Shown here: positions 32,734 to 43,900 of the stretch, piece after piece
Numbering within the stretch: the stretch's first letter is position 1
How the letters are laid out: every line of letters starts with the position of its first letter
Source: Dendrolimus kikuchii
Taxonomy: Eukaryota; Arthropoda; Insecta; Lepidoptera; Lasiocampidae
NCBI GenBank assembly: GCA_019925095.2
Contig: CM034392.1
Coordinates: 25,238,387-25,302,386, forward strand
DNA length: 64,000 nucleotides
Direction of reading: 5' to 3'
Notes under the pieces: generated by a model
Database searches by the model: none
Seen by the model: only the letters and a program-made list of their open reading frames with translations
Told to the model about the DNA's origin: nothing
Translations under genes and position numbers: made by a program

Positions 32734-33272
32734 CAAAACCATTTTATCTACCCTTAAATACCTTTTGTTAAACAAAATATTGCGTAAGGAATAAAGTAAT
32801 AATCCGATGATTGATTCTAGATCAGTTAAGACTTCAGACGGTGCATTGAACCGTCATGGATCCTGTCCGGTCTAGGTCGAGGCAAGGTCGGCGCGCGCGC
32901 AGGTATTACGGCGACACGTCGCGACTTGTTGCTGCTAACGGCCTGTTATTGGCGCTTTTACCCTAATTTGGTTACAATTATAAAAGCGCTTGGTGCTAGC
33001 TTTACATAATTTATTGATCTATTGAATAAAATAACATGCTTTAAGCAGCGTCTCTACCCATATATATCTTACGGTCCATTCTTAATATCTTTAAAGGAAA
33101 TTAATCATATATTTTCATGTAAATTAAATTATTAACCTCATTTATTGATATTATAATCTAACTCAAATTAAATTTATATAAATTCTAATTTAATACTGAC
33201 AAACTGTAGATAAAGCTGTGTACGCCTGTTATTGGCATGTATGCATTTATATAATTGTTATGTTTATTATGT
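32734..33272. other. Unassigned interval with duplicated 70-bp segment
   Basis: 32734-32804 is the inverse of 33869-33938. The rest holds a GC-rich patch (32850-32960) with no recognised gene. Confidence 0.45.
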
Positions 33273-33362
33273 CATACATACATACATACATACATACATA
33301 ACTTCACGCCAGTTCCCTTGCGGGGTAGGCACGAACAACAGAGTGCCATTTAGGCTTATTCT
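33273..33362 (-). mobile_element. Very short family B LINE 3' end
   Basis: (CATA)n followed by ACTTCACGCCAGTTCCCTTG; only about 65 bp beyond the tail was copied. Confidence 0.7.
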
Positions 33363-33850
33363 ATGTCCTAGTCCTTATTAATATGTACTATGCTGTTGGT
33401 GTACCTATAAAATAAATAAATAAAATAAAAATAAATAAATCTTTCCATTGGTAGATAATTAACATTATACGTACTGGTTTTATGACATTTTTTTTAACAG
33501 TAGTTAGGCAAATCAGCAACAGATAGAAACTAGTTATTAGTAGTTTCGTTTTAATGAGATTAAATTGATTAGCAAAGTTTCTAATCAAATAAAAAACCAT
33601 TTTGCCGGAATGTAATGTATATGCTGATACTTAGGGTTGCCATCTTTTTTTGAAGAGAATATAGTATTTTTGGTTTTGAACTCTAAATATACTTTTGGGA
33701 AATTTAAGGGGAAAATTAGACATTTATTTCATTATTGAATTGTCCATGTGTATTTAATACTACTTTTTACTTTGGCCAGCAAAGATCTATTACTTTTAAA
33801 ATAATCATAAGAATCTGAACAAAAAGCGCGAGAATGGATTTAGTGATGAA
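33363..33850. other. Unassigned interval
   Basis: AT-rich; nothing supported. Confidence 0.4.
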
Positions 33851-33862
33851 TATATAGTACTT

Positions 33863-34175
33863 TGAATAGATTATTATTCTATTCCTTACGCAATATTTTG
33901 TTTAACAAAAGGTATTTAAGGGTAGATAAAATGTTTTGAGTTATGAATGTTAAAGAGGCAAGTGAGGTGTGTAAGAATAAGCCTAAATGGCACTTTGATC
34001 GTGTACTAGCAGAAGGTGATGTCAGGAGCCTTAAGAACAGACGAGCTTGCATGACAAGAGTTATGAATGTCAAAGAGGCAAGTGAGGTGTGTAAGAATAA
34101 GCCTAAATGGCACTCTGTTGTTCGTGCCTACCCCGCAAGGGAACTGGCGTGAAGTTATGTATGTATGTATGTATG
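33863..34175 (+). mobile_element. Chimeric family B LINE insertion, 12-bp TSD
   Basis: TSD TATATAGTACTT at 33851-33862 and 34176-34187. Inside, in order: about 70 bp copied in reverse from 32734-32804, a 54-bp LINE piece (33939-33992), then a longer LINE piece reaching the TATG tail (33993-34175). The second LINE piece repeats the first, so the template was read twice. Confidence 0.75.
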
Positions 34176-34187
34176 TATATAGTACTT

Positions 34188-34782
34188 ATTACATCTCGTA
34201 CTATATATATTATTTTTCTATATAATATATAGTAGTGCCCAGAAGGTTTGCCGATAGCCTCATGATGTCACGCGTCGATGGTCAGTAGGGTTGACAAAAA
34301 AGGTTACATAAATAGTTGTTGCAATAAATTTATTATTGTATATACTTTACATAAGTATATACAATAATAGTAAGTAATACAATACAATAATAGTAAGAAT
34401 TCATCGGTAAACCTGCGCGCAGTTTATACCGGTATCTTAATACTTTGACCGCCGCTATCAGCAGGGTGCTGGCGGTGCGATTGACTTATTTCCCCTGAAT
34501 TTAACATACAAACGTTTGTCCGTTTGTTGTTGTGTCGTACCGATTTTGATGGGAGGTCTGTTTCTTAGTAGATGTCTTGTTTGACGTGTGACTAAGCGGT
34601 GCTTTGGCGCACCGACTGTCATCAAAGCTTTTGATGGACGCAAGATAAATAAAATAATGCGGGTGGTATTGAGCGGTTTCTAAAATCGTGTCTTTATTAA
34701 AATTAGCCAGCATCGAAGACAAAAATAGAATAGAATGGAAAATTAGATCCTAATTATCAATACCGAGGTATTTATATATTTA
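34188..34782. other. Unassigned; perfect hairpin
   Basis: 34332-34368 is a perfect 16-bp inverted repeat (ATTATTGTATATACTT / reverse) with a 5-nt loop. The 34501-34722 minus frame has no recognised domain. Confidence 0.45.
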
Positions 34783-35257
34783 CTAGCGGCCCCGGCAGAC
34801 GTTGTCCTGCCTTTGAAAAATAAAATTCTAGAACCCGATCCCAGAGCCACCTACCGGTTCTAATTGCGAATCTAAACCATTCGGGCACCCACTCAAACAC
34901 ACAAAATCACCAAAATCGCCTCCAGGTGATTAGGAGGATTACAGAACCCGATCTTAGCGCCACCTACCGGTTCTAATTGTGAATCTAAAAGAGTAATATA
35001 TTTTTTTTTATTCTAAGTCATGACAAAATAAGATTAAAAATCTTGCCAAAAAATTAAAGTTTATAATTAACTAATAAAAAATAGGGGTTGATCGTAGAGG
35101 GGTGAAAATTTAGGGTTGTATGTATTTTTGTATGTTGTATCATAAAAAAATAGAAATTAAAAATTTTGTCTAAAAAATAAATTTCATCAAAATCGGTCAA
35201 GCCGTTTCGGAGGAGTATGGCAACGAAAACTGTGACACGAGAATTTTATATATTAGA
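34783..35257 (-). mobile_element. Non-autonomous Helitron
   Basis: CTAG at 34783-34786 preceded by A, with CCCCGGCAGACGTTGTCCTG subterminal. The minus 5' end TCTAATATATAAAATTCTCG is at 35257. The block AGAACCCGATC...CCACCTACCGGTTC is duplicated inside (34830 and 34945). Confidence 0.7.
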
Positions 35258-35889
35258 TATATGTGATTTAGAAGTATTCGAATAAATATTGACCACATAG
35301 TAAATGTATGTTCCTAACAAATGTAAAGCGAGAATTACATTATGTCGACACACAAGTCTGAGACGTCTCTATCCTGCTTGGCAGGCAACATTATGAATGT
35401 TGTTGCATTGCGTTCAGAAACACAGAGCAGGATGTCTTTTAAGTCCTGTCAGGTCCGTCCACTGCAGGACTGCCATGCAGAAAAGTAAACGGGCCTTGGA
35501 AGATTGTGCGCACACCAAATCTACGCTCATCTAACAATAAGACGTGTGCCGCGACATTTCACGCTGGTTATAGCAAATTCTTCTTGTCATCCGACGTCTG
35601 AACCATGGCGCTACACACTATGTACACGCTGGCAAGCGTCCTCAAGATCCGAGGAAAATCTGGGATCGCTAGATCGGCGTCGCATAAATAGCGTTGCATA
35701 GCATGGCGTGGATGTAATGAAGCTCTAAGCTTCTATCCGCTATATGAAATGTATGGATTCTGACGAATACAGATCGGCGTACTTAGCCGACGTGTATCTA
35801 ATGTAGTTGACATAAACTGAAATGTAACAGAAAATAGAATACGAAGTTGGAGCGAGCAATGCGAATGCAGTTTTGTCATTAACTTATTC
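35258..35889. other. Unassigned interval
   Basis: Mid-GC sequence with a 65-codon frame (35504-35701) that I cannot assign. Possibly a decayed element or unique genomic DNA. Confidence 0.35.
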
Positions 35890-36184
35890 TTTTTTTTTTA
35901 TTGCAGGAGTTCAGCAGACAAGCAGACGGCCCACTTGATGGAAAGCGGTTACCATCACCTATGGACATTTGCAACAGCAAAGGTGCTACAAATGCGCTGC
36001 TGCTCTCTTAAGGGAAACTGGGACCTGGTCACTAATGCCGGAACACAACTCAAGGTTGTTATGGCGACATACTCTAGACCAGGGGTGGTAGCCGTCCAGT
36101 CGGGCAAATGCCCTACCACCTGGCTGTGGGTTGTTTTGTCGCCTCTTACGACAGGCCGCCCGGCCGCAGGAAATTATATTCTTC
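35890..36184 (-). mobile_element. Family A retroposon lacking its first 25 bp
   Basis: Poly-T to GGCCGCAGGAAATTATATTC; truncated just before the TTTCTCCGTTCC block. Confidence 0.8.
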
Positions 36185-36542
36185 AGCGTTGTAGTCAATT
36201 ATAAAGGGGTTCAACGATATCTCTTCACATATTCATTGCCTATATTATGAATTCACATACAATCCATATTAAACGCGAAAAAACCTAATCGTTCTCACAG
36301 AACTTTTCGAATTGTACTCCTCGCACATAAATAAAAAGTTTTTTTGCACACCAATGACCGTTGCATGCAAAACGCTTTGGACAAACCGATTAAGAAAGAT
36401 CTCCCACGTCCCTTGTATATCTTGTCTGTGCAGAGTATAAAGGGGTATACTGTAGGTAATGAAAAGGTTTTCTGAACTGGTTATTTGATCAAAGGGTAAT
36501 GGACGGCCTTGTACCTTTAGCCGAATATTGTGGGTAAAATTT
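36185..36542. other. Unassigned interval
   Basis: No supported feature. Confidence 0.4.
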
Positions 36543-36702
36543 ATATCAAGTACCTAGAATAGAATAGAATAGAATAGAATAGAATATACTTTATTGCACA
36601 CAATGTTATAAAATAAATTCGTACACACAATCGTAATGATAAGTACAATGGGCGGTCTTATCGCTGGGAGCGATTTCTTCCAGACAACCTTTTAACCTTT
36701 TA
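36543..36702 (-). repeat. LINE 3'-end motif (family H) with AGAAT tandem tail
   Basis: Six or so AGAAT units at 36556-36588 lead into TACTTTATTGCACACAATG and GGTCTTATCGCTGGGAGCGA. The pentamer array is the reverse of the element's 3' tail. Confidence 0.6.
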
Positions 36703-36770
36703 ACCTACCTACATACATTTAATTTATAAATTGTCATAAATTTTTGAATAACTTATCTAAACATCCGCAG

Positions 36771-37073
36771 TTTATTGCAGGAGCTCAGCAGACAGGCAGA
36801 CGGCCCACTTGATGGAAAGCGGTTACCATCGCCTATGGACATTTGCAACAGCAAAGTTGCTACAAATGCGCTGCTGCTCTCTTAAGGGAAACTGGAACCT
36901 GGTCACTAATCCCGGAACACAACTCGAAGGTTGTTACGGCGACATACTTTAGATCAGGTGGTAGCCATCCAGTCGGGCAAATGCCCTACCACCTGGCTGT
37001 GGGTTGTTAAGTCGCCTCTTACAGGCCGCCTGGCCGCAGAAAATTGTATTATTTCTCCGTTCCTGCACGGATA
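36771..37073 (-). mobile_element. Family A retroposon, near full length
   Basis: TTTATTGCAGGAGC to TCCTGCACGGATA, with small deletions near 36957 and 37022. Confidence 0.8.
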
Positions 37074-37411
37074 AAATTGCATTGTTATGAGAAATAATAG
37101 TACGCTTTAAAATAGTAAAACAGCAGTCATTGTCAACAGTGGCCACGTATTATAAGCAATAAATAGTCCCATTGAAACCGAACCGGCGATGATGCGAAAC
37201 TAATGCGTTTACAACAAACAAAGGCGAGTGAAAAGATTTAAAAGAATCACAGGTAACGTAACTTAACAAAGTCAACAATGGGACAGCATAACTTCTGTTT
37301 TGAAAGGAGCGTGTCGAAAGGGATCTTAAGGGGGTCGTGCCAAAATTGCGTACACAAAGGTAGTAAAAGATGCCAAAGGCTGGCAACTTTCTAGCAATGA
37401 TTCCGTATTTT
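37074..37411. other. Unassigned interval
   Basis: No supported feature. The minus-strand frame that runs through here continues into family A and is not a gene. Confidence 0.4.
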
Positions 37412-37682
37412 ATCGTAAGAGGCGACTTAACAACCCACAGCCAGGTGGTAGGGCATTTGCCTGACTGGATGGCTACCACCCCTGGTCTAAAGTATTTCGC
37501 CATAACAACCTTAAGTTGTGTTCCGGCATTAATGACCAAGTTCCAGTTTCCCTTAAGAGAGCAGCAGCGCATTTGTAGCAACTTGCTGTTGCAAATGTCG
37601 ATAGGTGATGTTAATCGCTTTCCATCAAGTGGGCCGTTTGCCTGTCTGCTGAGCTCCTGCAATAAAAAAAAAATAAAAAAAA
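37412..37682 (+). mobile_element. Family A retroposon, 5'-truncated
   Basis: Starts at TCGTAAGAGGCGAC and ends in a long A-rich tail. Confidence 0.8.
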
Positions 37683-38214
37683 TGATATCCTTTATTAAAA
37701 GCTGGCAAGGAAACGGGCCATCTAATAAGTGTGCCAACTCTAAAATTTGGTAACCAGGATGTAGGATTTGCTATTAAACGCTTGTATTTAAATTCCCGCG
37801 ATTCGAAAATGCTCGTCTAAACGTCACTGTAAATTCGCGAGTGTCAATCAAATTGACATTTCAACACGTCTACGAGTGGCGCTACCGTCCATACGATACT
37901 GCATTTCACTCTCTTCAAATCAAAATCTACAACGAGCTATCGGCGAGTCGAATCTAACTAATTACAAGCGCAATTTTCAATATATAAAACTTTCAATCGA
38001 ACACAGGACAAAACGCGTGAAAACCCAGCATTTTTGTGCCCAAAACCCGAATACGTCAATAGGTTTTTATTAAAACTTAGCGGCGACGGGCCTACAACTT
38101 GAAATTTTTAAGCCCGGACTACAAATGAAACCCCTCCCGGACGCTCCCTGGACGCCCTTTACTCTAAAACAAATCCAGGGAAACCCGGATAGATGGCAAC
38201 CTTACACCTAATGA
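37683..38214. other. Unassigned interval
   Basis: No supported gene. 38105-38200 (CCCGGACTAC ... GATGGCAACC) looks like degraded repeat sequence. Confidence 0.35.
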
Positions 38215-38406
38215 AATGCAGCTGAGCTCTTCGATCTGATCCGGCCATCTCCCTTCCATCATCGGACAATCAGACGCACCGGCATGCAGCACGGATATAT
38301 GGTGGATATTCCACCTATAAGAACAAAGCCTTTTGCGTCTAGCTTCGTCATACGCCCCGCAAAGGAGTGGAACTCATTGCCGGAGTCGGTCTTTCCTGAT
38401 TTGTCT
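38215..38406 (+). pseudogene. LINE C-terminus relic
   Basis: A frame upstream of and through the ATG at 38284 reads ELFDLIRPSPFHHRTIRRT, then RTKPFASSFVIRPAKEWNSL and PESVFPD. This is the usual close of CR1/L2-like and related LINE proteins. It is cut soon after by the family A copy at 38428. Confidence 0.6.
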
Positions 38407-38427
38407 GTGTTCATATGTACGTATGTC

Positions 38428-38740
38428 TATCCGTGCAGGAACGGAGAAAGAATACAATTTCCTGCGGCCGGGCGACCTGTCGTAAGAGGCGACTTAACAA
38501 CCCACAGCCAGGTGGCACGGCATTTACCCGACTGGATGGCTACCACCCATGGTCTAAAGTATGTCGCCATAACAACCTTGAGTTGTGTTCCGGCATTAGT
38601 GACCAGGTTCCAGTCCCCTTTAAGAGAGCAGCAGCGCATTTGTAGCAACTTTGGTGGTGCAAATGTCCATAGGCGATGGTAACCGCTTTCCATCAAGTGG
38701 GCCGTCTGCCTGTCTGCTGATCTCCTGCAATAAAAAAAAA
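38428..38740 (+). mobile_element. Family A retroposon, full length
   Basis: TATCCGTGCAGG to CTCCTGCAAT plus A9. Near-consensus, so probably among the younger copies. Confidence 0.85.
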
Positions 38741-39274
38741 TAGTTCGTATTTCAAGGATCTCTAGTTTTTTTTAAGTTGGAAACAAAAGGACATGTTACA
38801 AATATAGAGGTAAGACGAAATTAGTTTCGCAGTGGGATAGGTCACTCAAACTGATAGATTATTGGGCATTTTACATTATGGGTGGTAATTTTTTCACTTT
38901 TACTGTTTGGATATAACAATTAAACACAACAAAATGTATGACTTTACTTTAAATTTTTTAATTTCTTAGTAAAAAAATTTGACTCTTAACATACTGTGCA
39001 ATCACAGTTGGCGTCACCAGTGCGTTATGGAGAAAACCTCTATTAATAGTAGATTGTTACACAAGGGATGAAAGTGACGTACTTTCGCATCAGATCGTTT
39101 GACGCACGAGCATAGCGGAGGCGTTAATACTTCGAGTGCCGAAATAGGTCTTTCAACCGAGGTAAATACTTTGTTTTTCATTTCGAATATGAGGAAAGTG
39201 AATAAAAAGTGATTAGATAAACAAACATCTACTTCTCTAATGAAACCAGGCGCTAAATCCGTATCTAAAACTGA
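38741..39274. other. Unassigned interval
   Basis: No supported feature. Confidence 0.4.
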
Positions 39275-40090
39275 TGAACTCATTTAATACGTCGCATATG
39301 AAACCATTCCGCAATGCTTGAAGACAAAAGTCTTTGAGCAGTGCGTCCTCCCCGTCCTGACCTACGGGGCCGAGACATGGACACTTACGGCAGGATTGGT
39401 CCACAAGTTCCAAGTCGCTCAACGGGCTATGGAGCGAGCTATGCTGGGTGTTTCTCTTATGGATAAAATTAGAAATGAGGATATCCGTAAGAGAACCAAG
39501 GTAACCGACATAGCTCGCAAAATTAGCAAGTTGAAGTGGCAGTGGGCCGGTCACATCTGCCGCAGGACCGATGGCCGATGGAGCAAACGAGGCCTGGAGT
39601 GGAGACCGCGTCTCGGTAAACGTTGTGTCGGACGCCCTCCAGCCCGATGGACCGACGACCTATGCAAGGTCGCCGGTAGGCGCTGGCTGAGGAAATCGGA
39701 GGACAGGGATGAGTGGCGCCGTCTTGGGGAGGCCTACGTCCAGCAGTGGACTGCAAATGGCTGACGACGAATATGAAACGTCAAGTAAATTTCTTTCTCT
39801 GTGGCATTCCACCAGCCAGTATTTTTTTGTCACTGATGACAGTAAATCTTTAGCTCAAACGTATGTAAATTAAATAATAATTTAGTGAAAAGTAATTTAT
39901 AAGTATAATGATCTTACAAAATTATTGATAATTTTTTATTACAATTTATGCCGCGACAGTGGTTGTAAAAAAAGTTGGGACATGAGTCGCCTGTATTATC
40001 TATGGTTCACATTTTTAAATTTTTTGACAGCAGGGAGAATCGTTTCCCAGGGACGAAAAATATTGCTTTCATCCCTGTGATCAGGCAACT
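39275..40090 (+). repeat. Family LJ repeat, copy 1 (filled)
   Basis: 39275-39304 plus 39771-40090 form one repeat. It is matched in order by 40310-40481 and 41150-41310. The RTE insertion sits in its left part. Confidence 0.65.
39305..39770 (+). pseudogene. RTE-like LINE C-terminus, inserted with 9-bp TSD
   Basis: TSD ATATGAAAC at 39296-39304 and 39771-39779; the empty site is visible at 40303-40330. The open frame to the stop near 39764 is about 148 codons: VLPVLTYGAETWTL (end of the polymerase thumb region), then KLKWQWAGHICRRTDGRWSK, GRPPARWTDDL, and EAYVQQWTANG at the end. That order is typical of RTE-type non-LTR elements. The endonuclease and catalytic polymerase residues are missing through 5' truncation, and the frame lacks a genuine ATG. 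It is the best-preserved LINE coding piece in the window. Confidence 0.85.
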
Positions 40091-40300
40091 CCCAGCGTAT
40101 ATCCCTAAATTAAGCAAGTTACGCTTGTATTACGGGTAATATACAACGGACCGCTCTGGGGCCGATCGCAGACACCCAGACCATAATAAATAACGGAGAA
40201 AATATGTTTCCGTAATTTACCATACCAGGAATCGAACTCAGAACCTCTGCGTTGCAGTAAAATAAGCCGTCAAAGGTTTAGACCGCCCAACTACAGAAAC
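40091..40300 (-). mobile_element. tRNA-derived SINE
   Basis: Minus strand: TGTAGTTGGGCGGT (A-box region, about 40283-40296) and GAGTTCGATTCC (B-box, about 40228-40239) at tRNA-like spacing, followed by GGTCTGGGTGTCTGCGATCG and TATTACCCGTAATACAAGCG, the body of a common lepidopteran SINE as I recall it. It separates the two LJ copies. Confidence 0.7.
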
Positions 40301-40481
40301 CGTCAGAATATGAGAAATCAAAACTTATTTAATACGTCAGATATGAAATATCAAGCAAATTTCTTTTTCTGTGGCATTCTACCAGTCAGTAGATTTTTTC
40401 ATTGATGATAGTAGTTGATATTTAGCTCAAATTTATGTAAATTATAAGTATAATGTATCAAAATTGTTGATATATTTATTT

Positions 40482-40792
40482 ATTTTTTATTGCAGGAGAT
40501 CAGCAGACAGGCAGACGGCCCACTTGATGGAAAGCGGTTACCATCGCCTATGAACATTTGCAACACCAAAGTTGCTACAAATGCGCTGCTCCTCTCTTAA
40601 GGGAGACTGGAACCTGGTCACTAATGCCGGAACACAACTCAAGGTTGTTATGGCGACATACTTTAGACCAGGGGTGGTAGCCATCCAGTCGGGCAAATGC
40701 CCTACCACCTGGCTGTGGGTTGTTAAGTCGCCTCTTACGACAGGCCGCCCGGCCGCAGGAAATTGTATTCTTTCTCCGTTCCTGCACGGATA
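40482..40792 (-). mobile_element. Family A retroposon, full length
   Basis: Both termini intact and close to 38428-38740 in sequence. Confidence 0.85.
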
Positions 40793-40829
40793 AAATGATG
40801 ATGGCGAATGGGATGATGTGTATACTATA

Positions 40830-40944
40830 TTATTGTAAAGTTTCATCAAAATCCATTTAAAAGTTTTTGCGTGACAGAGTCACAAACATACATCCATACA
40901 ACCATACATTCTTACAAATTTTCGTGTTTATAATATTAGTAGGA
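40830..40944 (-). mobile_element. Helitron 5' fragment
   Basis: The minus 5' end TCCTACTAATATTATAAACA is at 40944, after which homology to 344-578 runs until about ATGAAACTTTAC. The 3' end is lost. Confidence 0.6.
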
Positions 40945-40952
40945 TTAGTGTT

Positions 40953-41069
40953 GATTTATTTATTTAATTTGTTTGGGAAACATACAATAATTAATATTCT
41001 TAAATATAAAACACAAAATTAATACATATATCAATCAAGTTTCCACTAAAAAATAATTTATATATAAAA
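40953..41069. repeat. Family G repeat, copy 2
   Basis: Nearly identical to 28650-28770 for about 115 bp. Confidence 0.7.
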
Positions 41070-41104
41070 TTGTATTATATTGTATTATATAATAGTATAT
41101 AAGT

Positions 41105-41133
41105 TGTATTCTTTCTCCGTTCCTGCACGGATA
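41105..41133 (-). repeat. Family A 5'-end scrap
   Basis: Only the first 29 bp of the family (reverse of TATCCGTGCAGGAACGG...) remain. Confidence 0.6.
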
Positions 41134-41346
41134 AAGATATTTTTTCATTTCAAGTTCATGCCGCGATTTAACAGTGGTTGTATAAAAAGTTCGGACATGA
41201 CTCGCATAGTTTTTACACCTTTTGAGAGCAAAGAAAATCGTTCCCCATAATGGAAAGTATTTGTTGCATCCCTGTGAACAAGTAACTTCAAGCATACTTT
41301 CCGAGTACGAGATATAAAAAACATATTTTTAAGATTAAATCCGTGC

Positions 41347-41640
41347 GTCCGTGCAGGAACGGAGAAAGAATACAATTTCCTGCGGCCGGGCGGCCTGTCG
41401 TAAGAGGCGACTTAACAACCCACAGCCAGGTGGTAGGGCATTTGCCCGACTAGATGGCTACCACCCCTGATCTAAAGTATGTCGCCATAACAACCTTGAG
41501 TTGTGTTCCGGCATTAGTGACCAGGTTCCAGTCTCCTTTAAGAGAGCAGCAGCGCATTTGTAGCACCTTTAGGCGATGGTAACCGCTTTCCATCCAGTGG
41601 GCCGTCTGCCTGTCTGCTGAACTCCTGAAACAAAAAAAAA
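41347..41640 (+). mobile_element. Family A retroposon
   Basis: TCCGTGCAGGAACGG to CTCCTGAAAC plus A9, with a deletion of the GGTGTTGCAAATGTCCAT block. Confidence 0.8.
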
Positions 41641-41807
41641 CAGTCATCAATTAGAAGTCCTAATTAATTCCTTCTCAATATCGCAAATATCTTGAATTTC
41701 AAGACGTTGAAAAGAGCAAATTTGGATTTTCAATTTATGATTGATTTAAGTCTAAAAATCATTTTTTTTGAAGTAATACGTCGATTGAAAGTTTTAATTT
41801 AGTTTCA

Positions 41808-42423
41808 TCTATACATGTAAAATTCTCGTGTCACAATGTTTGTAATCAAACTTCTCCGAAGCGGATTGACCGATTTGAATGAAATTATTTTTGTACATTT
41901 AGGGCTGAGAAAAGGCCGTAAACTATTTTTTATACTCCTAAGTGAAAAGGGTACCGTACCCTAAATGTTTTAAATTTAATTTTTAGCACAAAATATTTTA
42001 TATTTTTTTTATGATTTGTCATTAAAAAATAAATACAACCCTGAATTTTCACCCTTCTACCACAAAGCCTCATTTTTTAACAGCGATATTAGTACATACA
42101 TACATACATACATAACTTCACGCCAGTTCCCTTGCGGGGTAGGCACGAACAACAGAGTGCCATTTAGGCTTATTCTTACACACCTCACTTGCCTCTTTGA
42201 CATTCATAACTCTTGTCATGCACGCTCGTCTGTTCTTAAGGCTCCTGACATCACCTTCTGCTAGTACACGATCAATTTGATCATGGAAGGTGTGTCGTGG
42301 CCTTCCACGACTTCTGCATCCATCCACTTTTGCATTGTATTGCGATATTAGTACTGTAATAATTTAACTTCAAATTACTAGAAATAATTTAATTGGCAAA
42401 AGAACGTTTGCCGGGTCGGCTAG
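41808..42423 (+). mobile_element. Helitron with a LINE inside
   Basis: A|TCTATACATGTAAAATTCTC start and GCCGGGTCGGCTAG|T end, the latter with a GC hairpin. A family B LINE occupies 42096-42341. Confidence 0.7.
42096..42341 (-). mobile_element. Family B LINE, 13-bp TSD, inside a Helitron
   Basis: TSD GCGATATTAGTAC at 42083-42095 and 42342-42354. It ends inside the codons of KVDGCRSRGRPR. Confidence 0.85.
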
Positions 42424-42921
42424 TAATAATATAAAATTCTAAAAATGCCGTTCGTGTACATTGAAGTTATTAAAAAAAAAAAGTTGAATACGGTATATAA
42501 ACGATGGAGAACACGATACAATTTTTTAGATTTCTTATCTTACTTGTTCCGGATTCACGTAAAAACTGCTGGACTCATTTCGATTCGGTTTTCACTAATC
42601 GACAGCAAATTCTTAGACTCAGAATCTGCTCTACCTTTTATCCTTGGAGTACGGCGGGATTTTTTCTGGTAATTATTTAAAATGGCCAGATTAAAAAAAA
42701 AAAACGATTTCCAATTTTATGTATTGTGTGATATTTTTTATCTCGGAAATCCCGCGAGAATTTCCCGGGAGCGGTTTTTGGTTGTTCGGGTAGATAAAAA
42801 TTAGCTGATTCCGACACAATTTTCACTAAAACCATAGCTTGCCTTCTTTTTAATATGCTGCGGTACTTTGTGTCCCGTGAATTTGAAGTCATGCGTGGAT
42901 GAAGTCGCGGGTATATCCTAG
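42424..42921 (+). mobile_element. Helitron abutting the previous one
   Basis: Begins immediately after the CTAG of 41808-42423 (TAATAATATAAAATTCTAAA) and ends TCCTAG|T. Family of 10896-11463. Confidence 0.65.
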
Positions 42922-42990
42922 TTTCTATGAAAACAATAATAGACCGGTGGCGCCACCTATGACTGCTATTATTATTATCTAATTTATTTA

Positions 42991-43355
42991 ATACCGAAGT
43001 AAGAAAGAGAGTTGGTCTAAAAGAGAGTGTCGGGGTGAAGGTAAAGAAAGGAATGCTCCGGTGGTTCGGGCATGTGCAAAGAATGCATGATGAAAGAATG
43101 ACTAAACAGATATACAATGCAAAAGTGGATGGATGCAGAAGTTGTGGAAGGCCACGACACACCTTCCATGATCAAATTGATCGTGTACTAGCAGAAGGTG
43201 ATGTCAGGAGCCTTAGGAACAGACGAGCGTGCATGACAAGAGCTATGAATGTCAAAGAAGCAAGTGAGGTGTGTAAGAACAAGCCTGAATGGTGCTCTGT
43301 TGTTCGTGCCTACCCCGCATGGGAATTGGCGTGAAGTTATGTATGTATGTATGTA
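42991..43355 (+). mobile_element. Family B LINE, 12-bp TSD
   Basis: TSD CTAATTTATTTA at 42979-42990 and 43356-43367. The frame at 43035-43334 retains GMLRWFGHVQRMHDERMTKQ through the end of the protein, comparable to 11565-11918. Confidence 0.85.
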
Positions 43356-43619
43356 CTAATTTATTTAGGTGCTTTTAGTGATAATGTCACCATGTCAGGC
43401 CATCTTACCCTAATCATACAATTCCACAAATTTATATAAATTGTTTTACTATTTTATAAATTAAAAGAGCCGCAGCAGACTGTGGCCGCGACCAAAATGC
43501 TCTGGAAAACACCCACATCCATCAGATTAATTCCCAGAGTGGTTGCGGCGAGGAACACCTCCTTATAAGTTCTTCCTCCCCATCCTCGCCATCAAGAAAA
43601 CAATAAAACTTTAAATGTA

Positions 43620-43900
43620 CATACATACATACATAGCTTCATGCTAGTTCCCTTGCGGGGTAGGCACGAACAACAGAGCGCCATTTAGGCTTATTCTTAC
43701 ACACCTCACTTGCTTCTTTCACATTCATAACTCTTGTCATGCACGCTCGTCTGTTATTAAGGCTCCTGACATCACCTTCTGCTAGTACACGATCAATTTG
43801 ATCATGGAAGGTGTGTCGTGGCCTTCCACGACTTCTGCATCCATCCACTTTTGCATTGTATATCTGTTTAGTCATTCTTTCATCGTGCATTTTGATGTAG
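43620..43900 (-). mobile_element. Family B LINE, 12-bp TSD
   Basis: TSD ACTTTAAATGTA at 43608-43619 and 43901-43912. Encodes from MHDERMTKQIYNAKVDGCR to the end of the family B tail. Confidence 0.85.

Larger units (their letters stand above)
40310..41310 (+). repeat. Family LJ repeat, copy 2 (split by four elements)
   Basis: Left part 40310-40481 lacks the RTE insertion. Right part is 41150-41310 (CATGCCGCGATTTAACAGTG). Between them lie a family A copy, a Helitron fragment, family G and a second family A scrap. Confidence 0.6.

Noticed and set aside
36556..36588. Short tandem repeats that might suggest a CRISPR array
   Set aside because: Simple pentamer microsatellite without spacers; the genome is clearly eukaryotic.
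37150..37737. 195-codon minus frame
   Set aside because: Composite: half is family A antisense and the rest is unassigned sequence without a recognisable domain.
38415..38682. Recurrent open frames of 70-130 codons such as MQERRKNTISCGRAACRKR... and GDWNLVTNAGTQLKVVM...
   Set aside because: They are the two strands of family A. They recur only because the DNA repeats, both strands are open, and many copies carry stops or end in poly(A).
40222..40300. Possible tRNA gene on the minus strand
   Set aside because: Continuous with a SINE body (GGTCTGGGTGTC...) and lacks a convincing acceptor stem.
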